Under the pieces are notes generated by a model. The model made no database searches. It was not told the DNA's origin and saw only the letters and a list, made by a program, of their open reading frames with translations. The translations under genes and the position numbers were made by a program. A stretch of 64,000 nucleotides of DNA from an uncultured Winogradskyella sp. (lineage in GTDB: Bacteria > Bacteroidota > Bacteroidia > Flavobacteriales > Flavobacteriaceae): positions 62,001-126,000 of the forward strand of contig NZ_CANMJY010000002.1 of assembly GCF_947498345.1 (NCBI RefSeq), given 5' to 3'. This document shows positions 26,059 to 34,616 of the stretch, piece by piece. Each line of letters starts with the position of its first letter. Position 1 is the stretch's first letter.

Positions 26059-26090
26059 TGACGCAACCATTTTACACTTTTTACATCTAT
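26059..26090 (+). promoter_or_regulatory. ECF-type promoter-like element 2 (plus strand)
   Basis: TGACGCAACCATTTTA, then CACTTTTTA and CATCTAT. It matches element 1 at 28 of 32 positions with no gap, but on the opposite strand and pointing away from recA. The next 300 bases hold no protein gene except an 11-codon ORF (26094-26129) and two strong palindromes, then trhO. It could drive a small RNA or a long trhO leader. Confidence 0.5.
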
Positions 26091-26184
26091 TAAATGAAAA
26101 AGGAAAAAATTGCTATGAAAAAGGCTTGATTGGATTAAATCTTTTTTTAAGATTACCTTTCAAGTTAGCGTACAAAGATTAAAA

Positions 26185-26218
26185 GTATTTGCTGTTGTTT
26201 ATAAACAACAGCAAATAC
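26185..26218. repeat. Perfect 17-bp palindrome
   Basis: GTATTTGCTGTTGTTTA (26185-26201) is followed directly by its exact reverse complement (26202-26218). On the minus strand it is followed by TTTTAATCTTT, so it might terminate leftward transcription. On the plus strand there is no immediate T-run. It might be a terminator, a cruciform or part of an RNA. Confidence 0.6.
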
Positions 26219-26270
26219 ATCTTAGTTAAATAACCTTTTTTAATAAGTTTTAAGTTAGTTGGTTGGTGAG

Positions 26271-26302
26271 AAAAGCACTTTGAAATTTTTCAAAGTGCTT
26301 TT
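26271..26302. terminator. Strong hairpin, possible terminator before trhO
   Basis: AAAAGCACTTTGAAA (26271-26285) and TTTCAAAGTGCTTTT (26288-26302) form a 15-bp stem with a 2-base spacer. The T's are part of the stem end. It lies just before the trhO promoter candidate and could insulate it. Confidence 0.55.
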
Positions 26303-26326
26303 CTTATGGTTATCCACCAAAATAAA

Positions 26327-26334
26327 TACCTTTG
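26327..26334 (+). promoter_or_regulatory. Candidate -7 element of trhO
   Basis: TACCTTTG fits the Bacteroidota consensus TAnnTTTG. It lies 76 bases before the trhO start. No convincing -33 TTG was found at the right distance. Confidence 0.45.
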
Positions 26335-26409
26335 CAACTAAAATATACTCCAAGTTGGTTTAAACAAAAGAGTACTAAATAATCTTTAACCTTAAAAAAT
26401 TAGTATAGC

Positions 26410-27474
26410 ATGCAACTGTACAATAACTTAAGTGCTAAGGAAAGAGTTGAGCTTATCGAAAAAGCGGGTAAAGACCGTTTGACTATCTCTTTCTATAAGT
26501 ACGCCAAAATTGGTAATACCGAAATTTTCAGAAACCATATGTATTTGGCTTGGGATAAGCTAGATGTCTTAGGGAGAATATATATAGCCCACGAAGGTAT
26601 AAATGCGCAATTATCTATACCGGCAGAGAATTTTAAAACGTTTAAAAATCATCTTGACACCATTACGTTTTTAGAAAATGTAAGATTAAATATTGCCATT
26701 GAACATGATAATTTTGCGTTTTTAAAACTAAAAGTAAAAGTGCGCCACAAAATTGTTGCAGATGGTCTTAATGACGACACTTTTGATGTTACTAACAAAG
26801 GAATACATGTTAACGCTGAAAAATTTAACCAACTCATTGAGGACCCGGATACAGTTTTGGTCGATATGCGTAATCATTACGAAAGTGAAATAGGTCATTT
26901 TAAAAATGCTATTACACCAGATGTGGATACCTTTAGAGAATCTTTAGACTTAATCGAAGAAGATTTAAGAGCGCATAAAGAAGATAAAAAGCTGGTAATG
27001 TATTGTACAGGAGGTATACGTTGCGAAAAAGCAAGTGCTTACTATAAACATAAAGGGTTTAAGAATGTGTATCAGTTAGAAGGTGGTATAATAAATTACA
27101 CCAGACAGGTTGATGCAGAAGGTTTAGAAAATAAGTTTATTGGAAAAAACTTTGTTTTTGATCAAAGACGATCAGAACGCATAAGTGATGATGTTATAGC
27201 TAATTGCCATCAATGTGGGCAACCCGCCGATTTACATACTAATTGTGTTAATGAGGCGTGTCATTTGTTGTTCATTCAGTGCGAAGAGTGTAAAGAAAAA
27301 ATGGAGAACTGTTGTTCTACACAGTGCCAAGAAATCATTAAATTGCCTTACGAAGAACAAAAATCCTTAAGAAAAGGACAGGGTAATAGCAATGATATAT
27401 TTAAAAAAGGAAGAGCAGACCATTTACCTTATAAAAAAGACTTGAGAAATATTTTTGAGAGCATAAAGAAATAG
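26410..27474 (+). CDS. trhO: Oxygen-dependent tRNA uridine(34) hydroxylase (rhodanese-family TrhO/YceA)
   Basis: 354 residues. An N-terminal acylphosphatase-like/UPF0176 domain (about 25-115, with H-E-G-I-N near 61-65) is followed by a rhodanese domain (about 140-240) with the loop C-T-G-G-I-R-C at 199-205. The C-terminal part has several Cys pairs (C-H-Q-C near 261-264, C-E-E-C, C-C-S-T-Q-C) that suggest a zinc-binding tail. TrhO hydroxylates U34 of wobble-modified tRNAs using O2, giving ho5U. Domain order and length match YceA/TrhO. A radical SAM gene follows after 6 bases, so they may be co-transcribed. Confidence 0.92.
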   Translation: MQLYNNLSAKERVELIEKAGKDRLTISFYKYAKIGNTEIFRNHMYLAWDKLDVLGRIYIAHEGINAQLSIPAENFKTFKNHLDTITFLENVRLNIAIEHDNFAFLKLKVKVRHKIVADGLNDDTFDVTNKGIHVNAEKFNQLIEDPDTVLVDMRNHYESEIGHFKNAITPDVDTFRESLDLIEEDLRAHKEDKKLVMYCTGGIRCEKASAYYKHKGFKNVYQLEGGIINYTRQVDAEGLENKFIGKNFVFDQRRSERISDDVIANCHQCGQPADLHTNCVNEACHLLFIQCEECKEKMENCCSTQCQEIIKLPYEEQKSLRKGQGNSNDIFKKGRADHLPYKKDLRNIFESIKK

Positions 27475-27480
27475 AACAGT

Positions 27481-28485
27481 ATGAATGTTTATAAGCTTTT
27501 AAAGCTCAATAGGAAAATAAAAAGCCACAGGGTTAAATTCTTAGCACTATATGTACTTCATAAGCTTAATAAACGCTATTTAGCAGTCAATCTGGATCCC
27601 GTAATGGCATGTAATCTACGTTGTAAAATGTGCTATTTTACAGATTCAGATTACGTAAAAACACTAAAAGGACAATTTAAAGATCAAGAACTCGACCTTG
27701 TTGCTAAAGCCATTTTTAATAGGGCTTTAAAGTTACAAATAGGATGTGGTACCGAGCCAACACTATATAAAGATTTGCCAAAGATAGTGAGGCTTGGTAA
27801 GCAGTATAATGTGCCTTACATATCTTTAACTACAAATGCTAACTTGCTTACCGAAGAAAAAATAGAAGAATTACTTATTGCTGGTCTTAATGAGTTTACG
27901 ATATCGCTTCACGGTGTGACAAAGGAGAGTTACGAAAGCTTTATGAAAAAAGCAAGCTACGAAAAGTTTCAAAACGCATTTGCAGCATTTAAAACCCTAA
28001 AGGTTAAATACGATTTTAAAGTTAGAATCAACTACACCTTCAATAAAGATAATTTTTATGAGCTTGAGGACTTTTTTAAGTATTTTGATGCTTCAGGTTT
28101 TGATATACTTCAATTGAGGCCAATTCAAAAAATCGGAAACACGGAATACAACGATTTTGACATTTCTTCTTTAGAAAAGGACTACACAACTATGATATCT
28201 AAAATTAGAGCCAATTGCTCCGAAAATAATATTATACTAATGGCTCCAAATAAATTAGAAAAACTTAAAGATGAAAACACGTCGAGTTTTATATTCGATT
28301 ATACGTTTTGTTATATATCTCCGAATAAATTCTGGAAAGAAGGTTTTAATTGGAGAACAGAAACGTTTAATGCGTATTCTAAAAAAATCGGTTGGAGTAA
28401 ATTATTGTTTTCTAATGTGTTTAAATCAAAATCGCATTTAAGAACCCTTTCAAATAAACTCAATTACGAGATAGAGCTTAACTAG
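27481..28485 (+). CDS. Radical SAM protein
   Basis: 334 residues. The [4Fe-4S] motif C-x3-C-x2-C is at C44, C48 and C51 (A-C-N-L-R-C-K-M-C-Y). It is followed by TIM-barrel landmarks such as I-G-C-G-T-E-P (about 91-97, GGE-like) and T-T-N-A-N-L-L. No SPASM motif with extra Cys clusters is clear at the C-terminus, although a F-C-Y segment occurs near 279-281. The enzyme should cleave S-adenosylmethionine to a 5'-deoxyadenosyl radical; the substrate cannot be named. It is 6 bases downstream of trhO, which hints at a link to RNA modification or simple read-through. Confidence 0.85.
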   Translation: MNVYKLLKLNRKIKSHRVKFLALYVLHKLNKRYLAVNLDPVMACNLRCKMCYFTDSDYVKTLKGQFKDQELDLVAKAIFNRALKLQIGCGTEPTLYKDLPKIVRLGKQYNVPYISLTTNANLLTEEKIEELLIAGLNEFTISLHGVTKESYESFMKKASYEKFQNAFAAFKTLKVKYDFKVRINYTFNKDNFYELEDFFKYFDASGFDILQLRPIQKIGNTEYNDFDISSLEKDYTTMISKIRANCSENNIILMAPNKLEKLKDENTSSFIFDYTFCYISPNKFWKEGFNWRTETFNAYSKKIGWSKLLFSNVFKSKSHLRTLSNKLNYEIELN

Positions 28486-28653
28486 CGTATTTTTATTCTG
28501 TATTCTTTTCTCTGTTTAATTTATCGTTTTTAGTGATGAGTTTAAACAAAAGCACTTTATTCAACTAAAGAAATAATAGTATCTTTACTCATTATTAAAT
28601 TATGAATCCTTTATCTAGACTTTGTAATCTAGATTAAATATATATAACTTTTT

Positions 28654-29838
28654 ATGGCTTGTAACAGTTGCACAACTGGTAAAGACGGTCAACCAAAAGG
28701 ATGTAAAAACAATGGGACTTGTGGTACAGATAGCTGCAATAAACTTACTGTTTTTGACTGGCTGGCTAACATGTCACTTCCCAATGGACAAGACCCTTTC
28801 ATAGGTGTTGAGGTACGTTTTAAAAACGGCAGGAAACTGTACTATAGAAATACTGAGAATTTAACATTGAGCATAGGCGATATTGTGGCTACCCAAGCAA
28901 AATCAGGCCACGATATAGGCATGGTAACCTTAACTGGCGAATTGGTACGCGTACAAATGAAACGCAAAAAGGTTGATATCAATGATGAAGAAAGTGTCTT
29001 AAAGATATATCGCAAAGCTTCACAACGCGATATAGATATCTGGTCCAAGTCGCGAGACAAAGAAGAACCTATGAAGGTTAAAGCACGTCAGTTTGCTATT
29101 GATCTTAATCTTAAGATGAAGATTTCAGATATAGAATATCAAGGAGATGGAAGTAAAGCTACATTTTATTATACTGCAGAAGAGCGTGTAGATTTTAGAG
29201 AACTCATAAAAGTTTTTGCACGAGAGTTTAAAACCCGAATCGAAATGCGTCAAGTAGGGTTTAGACAAGAAGCAGCAAGGCTTGGCGGTATAGGCTCTTG
29301 CGGAAGAGAACTATGTTGTTCTACATGGTTAACAGACTTTAGATCTGTAAGTACATCTGCAGCTAGATACCAACAATTATCTTTAAATCCGTTAAAATTG
29401 GCTGGCCAATGCGGAAAACTTAAATGCTGCTTAAACTACGAATTGGATGCCTATTTAGATGCTTTAAAAGCGTTTCCAAAAAATGACACTAAACTTTATA
29501 CCGAAAAAGGCACTGCAGTATGCCAAAAGACAGATATTTTTAAAGGCTTAATGTGGTATGCTTATGAAGGCGAATGGATGAATTGGCATATTATTACTAC
29601 AGATCAAGCCAATGAAATTATTGCAAAAAATAAGAAAAAAGAAAAAGTTGTAAGCCTTGAAGAGTATGCTGCTGAGCACATAGAAGACACTAAAACAGAG
29701 TTTGAAAACGTTGTAGGACAAGACAGTTTAACACGTTTCGATAATCCAAAATCCAAAAAGAAACGTAAAAATAATAAGAACAGAAATAAAAAACGCAATC
29801 GAAACCGTAATCAAAAACAGAATGCAAAGAAAAACTAA
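28654..29838 (+). CDS. ricT: PSP1-domain protein, RicT family
   Basis: 394 residues. Cys-rich N-terminus (A-C-N-S-C-T-T-G, C-K-N-N-G-T-C-G). PSP1 domain about 50-260, with G-I-G-S-C-G-R-E-L-C-C-S-T-W near 210-223 and G-Q-C-G-K-L-K-C-C-L-N-Y-E near 250-262. The tail is a Lys/Arg/Asn-rich low-complexity stretch. In Bacillus the homologue RicT (YaaT) works in a FeS-containing complex with RicA and RicF that supports RNase Y-dependent RNA maturation. The Bacteroidota role is less clear. The last 17 bases overlap gldH, a conserved neighbour order in Flavobacteriia. The basic tail suggests RNA contact. Confidence 0.9.
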   Translation: MACNSCTTGKDGQPKGCKNNGTCGTDSCNKLTVFDWLANMSLPNGQDPFIGVEVRFKNGRKLYYRNTENLTLSIGDIVATQAKSGHDIGMVTLTGELVRVQMKRKKVDINDEESVLKIYRKASQRDIDIWSKSRDKEEPMKVKARQFAIDLNLKMKISDIEYQGDGSKATFYYTAEERVDFRELIKVFAREFKTRIEMRQVGFRQEAARLGGIGSCGRELCCSTWLTDFRSVSTSAARYQQLSLNPLKLAGQCGKLKCCLNYELDAYLDALKAFPKNDTKLYTEKGTAVCQKTDIFKGLMWYAYEGEWMNWHIITTDQANEIIAKNKKKEKVVSLEEYAAEHIEDTKTEFENVVGQDSLTRFDNPKSKKKRKNNKNRNKKRNRNRNQKQNAKKN

Positions 29839-30322
29839 TGGCATATTATATATAGTTGCCTTATGTTCTTTGATTTTGGGTTGCGATTCAAAAGCGGTTT
29901 TTGATGTCTACAAATCCCTACCTAATCAATGGCATAAGGATTCTGTAGCAAGTTTCAACTTTAAGGCGCCAGATACTACCAACAACTATAACTTATACGT
30001 TAACTTAAGAAACACAAACGATTATAAATTTAGCAACCTATACCTCATCGTAGAACTAAATTATCCCAACGGAAAAATAATTAAGGATACATTAGAGTAT
30101 AAAATGGCGGCACCAAACGGAGAGCTTCTCGGGGAAGGATTTACAGATGTAAAGGAAAATAAGCTATGGTATAGAGGCTATAAGACACCATTTAAGTTTA
30201 GCGAAAATGGGGATTATAGAGTTAACATTCAACATGCCATGCGTAATAATGGTGAAGTTAATGGTGTAAAGGATTTAGAAGGTATAACAGACATAGGCTT
30301 TAGAGTAGAACAAACGCAATAA
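29822..30322 (+). CDS. gldH: Gliding motility lipoprotein GldH
   Basis: 166 residues. Type II signal peptide with lipobox L-I-L-G-C (Cys21). The mature protein has the GldH pattern: Y-K-S-L-P-N-Q-W-H-K-D-S near 30-41, F-N-F-K-A-P-D-T, L-R-N-T-N-D-Y-x-F-S-N-L-Y-L-I-V-E, and a C-terminal 'G-I-T-D-I-G-F-R-V-E'. GldH is required for gliding motility and T9SS function in Flavobacterium johnsoniae and is outer-membrane associated. It overlaps ricT by 17 bases and is 8 bases from the PBP1A gene, the standard flavobacterial cluster. It supports the idea that this organism has T9SS and perhaps glides. Confidence 0.95.
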   Translation: MQRKTNGILYIVALCSLILGCDSKAVFDVYKSLPNQWHKDSVASFNFKAPDTTNNYNLYVNLRNTNDYKFSNLYLIVELNYPNGKIIKDTLEYKMAAPNGELLGEGFTDVKENKLWYRGYKTPFKFSENGDYRVNIQHAMRNNGEVNGVKDLEGITDIGFRVEQTQ

Positions 30323-30330
30323 TTAATATT

Positions 30331-32685
30331 ATGGCAAAAAAGAAGACAACCAAATCTAAAACTGAAGCAGTAGATTTTTCAAAATACATAAGATGGTTTT
30401 GGATGCTTTTTGCTGGAGGTATTCTTGCAATTGTGTTACTGTTTCTTTTTGCTTCTTGGGGGCTTTTAGGTGAGATGCCAGACCATACAAAACTAGAAAA
30501 TCCTGAAACTAATTTAGCGACAGAAATTATTTCATCTGATGGTAAAACCTTAGGGAAATTTTATTTTAACGATAACAGAACACCCGTAGGCTATGAAGAT
30601 TTACCAAAAAACTTAGTAGAAGCTTTAATTGCTACAGAGGATGTTAGATTTTATAATCATTCGGGTATTGATGGTAGAGGTACTTTGAGAGCTATTTTTA
30701 AAGCAGGGCAAGGAGGTGGAGCAAGTACTATATCTCAACAGTTAGCAAAACAGCTTTTTACAGATCAAGTCTCACAAAATAAGATAGAAAGAGCTTTACA
30801 AAAAGTCAGAGAATGGATTATAGCTATTAGGTTAGAACGTCAATACACTAAAGAAGAAATTATAGCGCAATATTTCAATATTTATGATTTTGGAAATAAT
30901 GGCGATGGTATCCGTTCTGCATCAAGAATTTACTTTGGTAAAGAACCAAAGGATTTAGACATGAAAGAATCGGCGATGTTAGTAGGCATGTTTAAAAACT
31001 CTTCACTTTATAACCCAAGAAGAAATCCTGTCGGTGTAAAGAACAGACGTAATGTGGTTTTGGCTCAAATGTACAAATACGAATACATTACGGAAGAAGT
31101 AAAAGATTCATTACAAGCTACAGAGCTCGACTTAAACTACACACCAGAGTCGCATCGCGAAGGTATAGCTACTTATTTTAGAGAGTATTTGAGAGGCTTT
31201 ATGAAAGATTGGGCTAATGATAAGAACAATCGAAAACCAGATGGTAGTAAGTATGATTTATATAGTGATGGTCTAAAAGTTTTTACAACTATTGATTCTC
31301 GCATGCAAAAATATGCTGAAGACGCCATTGCATTACATATGCCAAGATTACAAGCTGAGTTTGACCATCAAAACACACCAGACAGAAATCCAACAGCACC
31401 ATTTTTAGAACTAGATAAATCTGAAATCAACAAACTATTGAAAGATGGTATGCGTAGAGGAGAACGTTGGAGAATACTAAAAAATCAAGGGAAATCGGAT
31501 AAAGAAATTGAGGCTTCATTTCATAAACCAGTAGAAATGACTGTCTTTAAATGGATAGACGGTAAAGCAGATGAAGTGGATACGATTATGAAGCCTATTG
31601 ACTCTATGCGTTATTACAAATCGTTTCTAAAACCAGGAATGATGTCTATGGACCCATTAACGGGTCATGTTAAGGCATGGGTTGGTGGTATGAACTATAA
31701 ACATTTTCAGTATGATATGGTAAAGCAAGGAAAGCGTCAGGTAGGCTCTACGTTTAAGCCTTTTGTTTATGCTACTGCCATTGATCAACTACAAGTATCC
31801 CCTTGCGATTCATTTCCAAGGACTCCAATAACGATTGAGGCTAATAAATTTGGAAATCCAGAGTCATGGACTACTAAAAATTCAGATGGTAATTATTCTG
31901 GAAAACAAACCTTAAAAGATGCTTTAGCAAGTTCTACCAATACAATTACAGCGCGTCTAATGAATGAAATAGGGCCACAACCTGTTGTGGAAATGGCAAA
32001 GAAATTAGGTGTTGAGCAAGATATTTTACCTGTACCAGCCATTGCACTTGGTACTGCAGATATTAGCGTTTACGAGATGGTAGCAGCCTACTCAACGTTT
32101 GTAAATAAAGGTGTTTACAATAAACCAGTAATGGTTACACGTATTGAAGACAAAAATGGCACAGTATTGTACCAGGTCGCTCCAGAAAGTAAAGATGTAC
32201 TGAGTGAAGAAGTAGCATATGTTACAGTTAATCTTATGGAAGGTGTTACAAATGCAGGTTCTGGTAGAAGGTTAAGACACAAAGGTTTTGAAAAATGGAG
32301 ACCAGAGTATAAAGAAATCATTACAGGTTACCCATACGAGCTTAAAAATCCTATTGCAGGTAAAACAGGGACTACGCAAAACCAAAGTGATGGTTGGTTT
32401 ATGGGTATGGTGCCAAATTTAGTTACTGGTGTTTGGGTTGGTGCAGAAGATAGAGCGGCACATTTTAGAACTATTACCTATGGACAAGGAGCTGCAATGG
32501 CACTACCTATTTGGGGCTTATATATGAAAGCTTGTTATGCAGATGATACCTTAGATGTATCCACAGGTAATTTTGAAGAACCTTCAGAATTAGATATTAA
32601 TGTAGATTGTAAGGTACATGACGAGGGAGATCTTGGTACAGATTCGGATGCAGATGACAGCCAAGATGTTGATGTAGATTTCTAA
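30331..32685 (+). CDS. Class A penicillin-binding protein (PBP1A-type)
   Basis: 784 residues. Inner-membrane helix about 20-45. Glycosyltransferase (GT51) domain about 65-250 with E-D-V-R-F-Y-N-H-S-G-I-D and G-G-A-S-T-I-S-Q-Q-L-A-K-Q. Transpeptidase domain about 430-720 with S-T-F-K (S473, K476), S-S-T-N (SxN) and K-T-G-T (678-681). It polymerises and cross-links peptidoglycan in the periplasm. The acidic tail (D/E-rich, last 30 residues) is common in flavobacterial members. Last gene of the ricT-gldH-PBP group, 8 bases after gldH. Confidence 0.95.
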   Translation: MAKKKTTKSKTEAVDFSKYIRWFWMLFAGGILAIVLLFLFASWGLLGEMPDHTKLENPETNLATEIISSDGKTLGKFYFNDNRTPVGYEDLPKNLVEALIATEDVRFYNHSGIDGRGTLRAIFKAGQGGGASTISQQLAKQLFTDQVSQNKIERALQKVREWIIAIRLERQYTKEEIIAQYFNIYDFGNNGDGIRSASRIYFGKEPKDLDMKESAMLVGMFKNSSLYNPRRNPVGVKNRRNVVLAQMYKYEYITEEVKDSLQATELDLNYTPESHREGIATYFREYLRGFMKDWANDKNNRKPDGSKYDLYSDGLKVFTTIDSRMQKYAEDAIALHMPRLQAEFDHQNTPDRNPTAPFLELDKSEINKLLKDGMRRGERWRILKNQGKSDKEIEASFHKPVEMTVFKWIDGKADEVDTIMKPIDSMRYYKSFLKPGMMSMDPLTGHVKAWVGGMNYKHFQYDMVKQGKRQVGSTFKPFVYATAIDQLQVSPCDSFPRTPITIEANKFGNPESWTTKNSDGNYSGKQTLKDALASSTNTITARLMNEIGPQPVVEMAKKLGVEQDILPVPAIALGTADISVYEMVAAYSTFVNKGVYNKPVMVTRIEDKNGTVLYQVAPESKDVLSEEVAYVTVNLMEGVTNAGSGRRLRHKGFEKWRPEYKEIITGYPYELKNPIAGKTGTTQNQSDGWFMGMVPNLVTGVWVGAEDRAAHFRTITYGQGAAMALPIWGLYMKACYADDTLDVSTGNFEEPSELDINVDCKVHDEGDLGTDSDADDSQDVDVDF

Positions 32686-32775
32686 ATTCACCCTTAGATT
32701 CTTTCAAAATTTTAGGCAAATTTTTGTATGAAGTTTGCTGAGTCTTTCGTATTTTTCAGAAGCTAAATTTCTCAA

Positions 32776-33480
32776 TTGATGATTAATAAAAAAGTAGCAA
32801 ATGTTACAGAAGCATTGCAAGGGGTAAGTGATAACATGACCTTTATGTTTGGGGGTTTTGGACTTTCAGGTATTCCTGAAAATGCTATCGCAGAACTTGT
32901 AAAACTCAATATAAAAGGATTGACTTGTATTTCTAATAATGCAGGCGTAGATGATTTTGGCTTAGGCTTATTGCTACAACAGAAGCAAATTAAAAAAATG
33001 ATTTCGTCTTATGTTGGCGAAAATGATGAATTTGAACGTCAAATGCTATCTGGCGAACTTGATGTAGAGCTTATACCACAAGGAACATTAGCAGAACGTG
33101 CCAGAGCAGCACAAGCAGGTTTTCCGGCATTTTATACACCAGCGGGCTATGGAACAGAAGTAGCTGAAGGTAAAGAAACCAGGGAGTTTGATGGTAAAAT
33201 GTATGTCTTAGAACATGCTTTTAAGGCCGATTACGGATTTATTAAAGCCTGGAAAGGTGATGCAGCTGGCAACCTAATATTTAAGGGCACAGCACGAAAT
33301 TTTAATCCCAATATGTGTGGTGCGGCAACAATAACTGTTGCTGAGGTAGAAGAATTAGTGCCAGTGGGTGAGTTAGACCCAAACCAAATTCATATCCCTG
33401 GGATTTTTGTACAGCGCATATTTAAAGGTGCACATTTTGAAAAACGTATTGAGCAACGAACAGTTAGACAGAAGAGTTAA
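32776..33480 (+). CDS. scoA: 3-oxoacid (succinyl-CoA:acetoacetate) CoA-transferase, subunit A
   Basis: 234 residues. Family features: [12 protein letters not shown] near 25-36 (CoA-binding GxGGF-type), N-N-A-G near 55-58, and a typical end P-G-I-F-V-Q-R-I near 211-218. With subunit B it moves CoA from succinyl-CoA to acetoacetate, for ketone-body or amino-acid breakdown. There are two consecutive Met codons at the start; the second is equally likely. Subunit B follows 112 bases later, unusually far for this pair. The gap has no gene but contains GTACTTAA-type inverted repeats. Confidence 0.93.
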   Translation: MMINKKVANVTEALQGVSDNMTFMFGGFGLSGIPENAIAELVKLNIKGLTCISNNAGVDDFGLGLLLQQKQIKKMISSYVGENDEFERQMLSGELDVELIPQGTLAERARAAQAGFPAFYTPAGYGTEVAEGKETREFDGKMYVLEHAFKADYGFIKAWKGDAAGNLIFKGTARNFNPNMCGAATITVAEVEELVPVGELDPNQIHIPGIFVQRIFKGAHFEKRIEQRTVRQKS

Positions 33481-33592
33481 AAGTTTTGAGTACTTAAAGT
33501 GTATAAAGCTTAAGTACCCTAAACCCAGATACTGATTTTTTATGTGCCTAACTCCAAGTACTTAAGGCACTCAATAACTTATAACTAAAAAA
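33481..33592. repeat. scoA-scoB spacer with imperfect inverted repeats
   Basis: TTGAGTACTTAA near 33485 recurs in inverted and direct forms (CTTAAGTAC near 33509, AAGTACTTAAGG near 33555). This could form a hairpin that differentially stabilises or attenuates the two halves of the transcript. Weak evidence. Confidence 0.3.
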
Positions 33593-34246
33593 ATGTTAGA
33601 TAAAAACGGAATAGCAAAGCGTATAGCAAGAGAAGTAAAAGACGGTTACTATGTTAATTTAGGTATTGGCATCCCAACATTGGTGGCAAATTTTGTTAGA
33701 GATGATATTGAAGTAGAATTTCAGAGTGAAAATGGAGTTTTAGGTATGGGACCATTTCCATTTGAAGGTGAAGAAGATGCAGACATTATTAATGCAGGAA
33801 AACAAACTATAACAACATTACCTGGAGCGAGCTTCTTTGATTCTGCGACAAGCTTTTCAATGATTAGAGGGCAACATGTTGATTTAACAATACTTGGAGC
33901 TATGGAAGTATCCGAAAATGGTGATATAGCTAACTGGAAAATTCCAGGTAAAATGGTAAAAGGTATGGGAGGAGCTATGGATTTGGTGGCTAGCGCTGAG
34001 AATATTATTGTAGCTATGATGCATACTAACAGAGCTGGTGCTTCTAAACTATTAAAGACCTGTTCGTTACCTTTAACTGGAGTTAACTGTGTGAAAAAAA
34101 TAGTAACTAATATGGCGGTTATAGAAGTAACTGATAAGGGTTTTAAATTATTAGAACGTGCGCCAGGAGTTTCAGTAGACGATATTAAAAAAGCAACTGA
34201 AGGAGACTTAATTATAGAAGGGGATATACCAGAAATGGATATATAA
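33593..34246 (+). CDS. scoB: 3-oxoacid CoA-transferase, subunit B
   Basis: 217 residues. The catalytic glutamate lies in S-E-N-G-V-L-G-M-G-P near 47-56 (the E-N-G motif that forms the glutamyl-CoA intermediate). G-I-G-I-P-T-L near 24-30 and the T-I-L-G-A-M-E-V strand are typical of ScoB/AtoA. It completes the heterodimeric transferase with scoA. The gene ends 19 bases before an intrinsic terminator. No anomaly apart from the long spacer from scoA. Confidence 0.93.
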   Translation: MLDKNGIAKRIAREVKDGYYVNLGIGIPTLVANFVRDDIEVEFQSENGVLGMGPFPFEGEEDADIINAGKQTITTLPGASFFDSATSFSMIRGQHVDLTILGAMEVSENGDIANWKIPGKMVKGMGGAMDLVASAENIIVAMMHTNRAGASKLLKTCSLPLTGVNCVKKIVTNMAVIEVTDKGFKLLERAPGVSVDDIKKATEGDLIIEGDIPEMDI

Positions 34247-34487
34247 GAAATATTAGAGATTAACTAATGCTGTAACTTTTTAGTTATAGCATTTTTTGTA
34301 AGTAAAATCTTGAGCAAAGCGTTTATTTGTTAAAAAAACATGTATTTTATCGATTTTTATAGTCTTTAAGCTGATTAATTCAAAATAAGTTACATATTAG
34401 CTGTCCCAAATTTAAATTTAGTAGACCAACATTTACCTTAAACTTAATTTACGATTTGCCCCAAATCTACCGTAAATTTTATCACTT
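34247..34487. other. Intergenic region after scoB
   Basis: Holds the scoB terminator (34266-34297); the rest is AT-rich. A small plus-strand ORF follows at 34488. No other gene is seen before the converging ABC gene. Confidence 0.5.
34266..34297 (+). terminator. Terminator of scoAB
   Basis: TGCTGTAACT (34268-34277) and AGTTATAGCA (34282-34291) form a 10-bp stem with one G-T pair and a TTTT loop, then TTTTTT. Confidence 0.85.
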
Positions 34488-34616
34488 ATGAAAACGACCA
34501 AATCAAATCTACCAGAACCTACTTTGAACGAAAATGTTATGTTTTCAAACTTAAAAAACACCATGAGAGTAATTTCAGGTGTTTTAAAGTTAACCAAAAA
34601 GATATTCATGCTATAA
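34488..34616 (+). CDS. Possible small protein (42 aa)
   Basis: ATG at 34488, TAA at 34614-34616; 42 residues starting MKTTKSNLPEPTLNENVMFS, then a basic amphipathic segment (M-R-V-I-S-G-V-L-K-L-T-K-K). The composition is protein-like and the start is clean. It converges on the ABC gene and overlaps its last 6 bases. No homologue is known to me. It may be chance, or a small peptide with a helix that touches membrane. Confidence 0.3.
   Translation: MKTTKSNLPEPTLNENVMFSNLKNTMRVISGVLKLTKKIFML

Larger units (their letters stand above)
26091..26409. other. Gene-free region between recA and trhO
   Basis: Contains a weak hairpin near 26135-26155, the perfect palindrome at 26185-26218, the hairpin at 26271-26302 and a -7-like element at 26327-26334. 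No protein gene longer than 11 codons appears. A structured RNA is possible. Confidence 0.45.

Noticed and set aside
25995..26066. 24-residue extension of RecA from the first open ATG
   Set aside because: RecA proteins start with a short run before K-A-L-K-L-T-L-D; the extension overlaps the second ECF-type element.
26094..26129. 11-codon ORF after the second ECF-type element
   Set aside because: Too short to support as a gene; a non-coding RNA or trhO leader is as likely.
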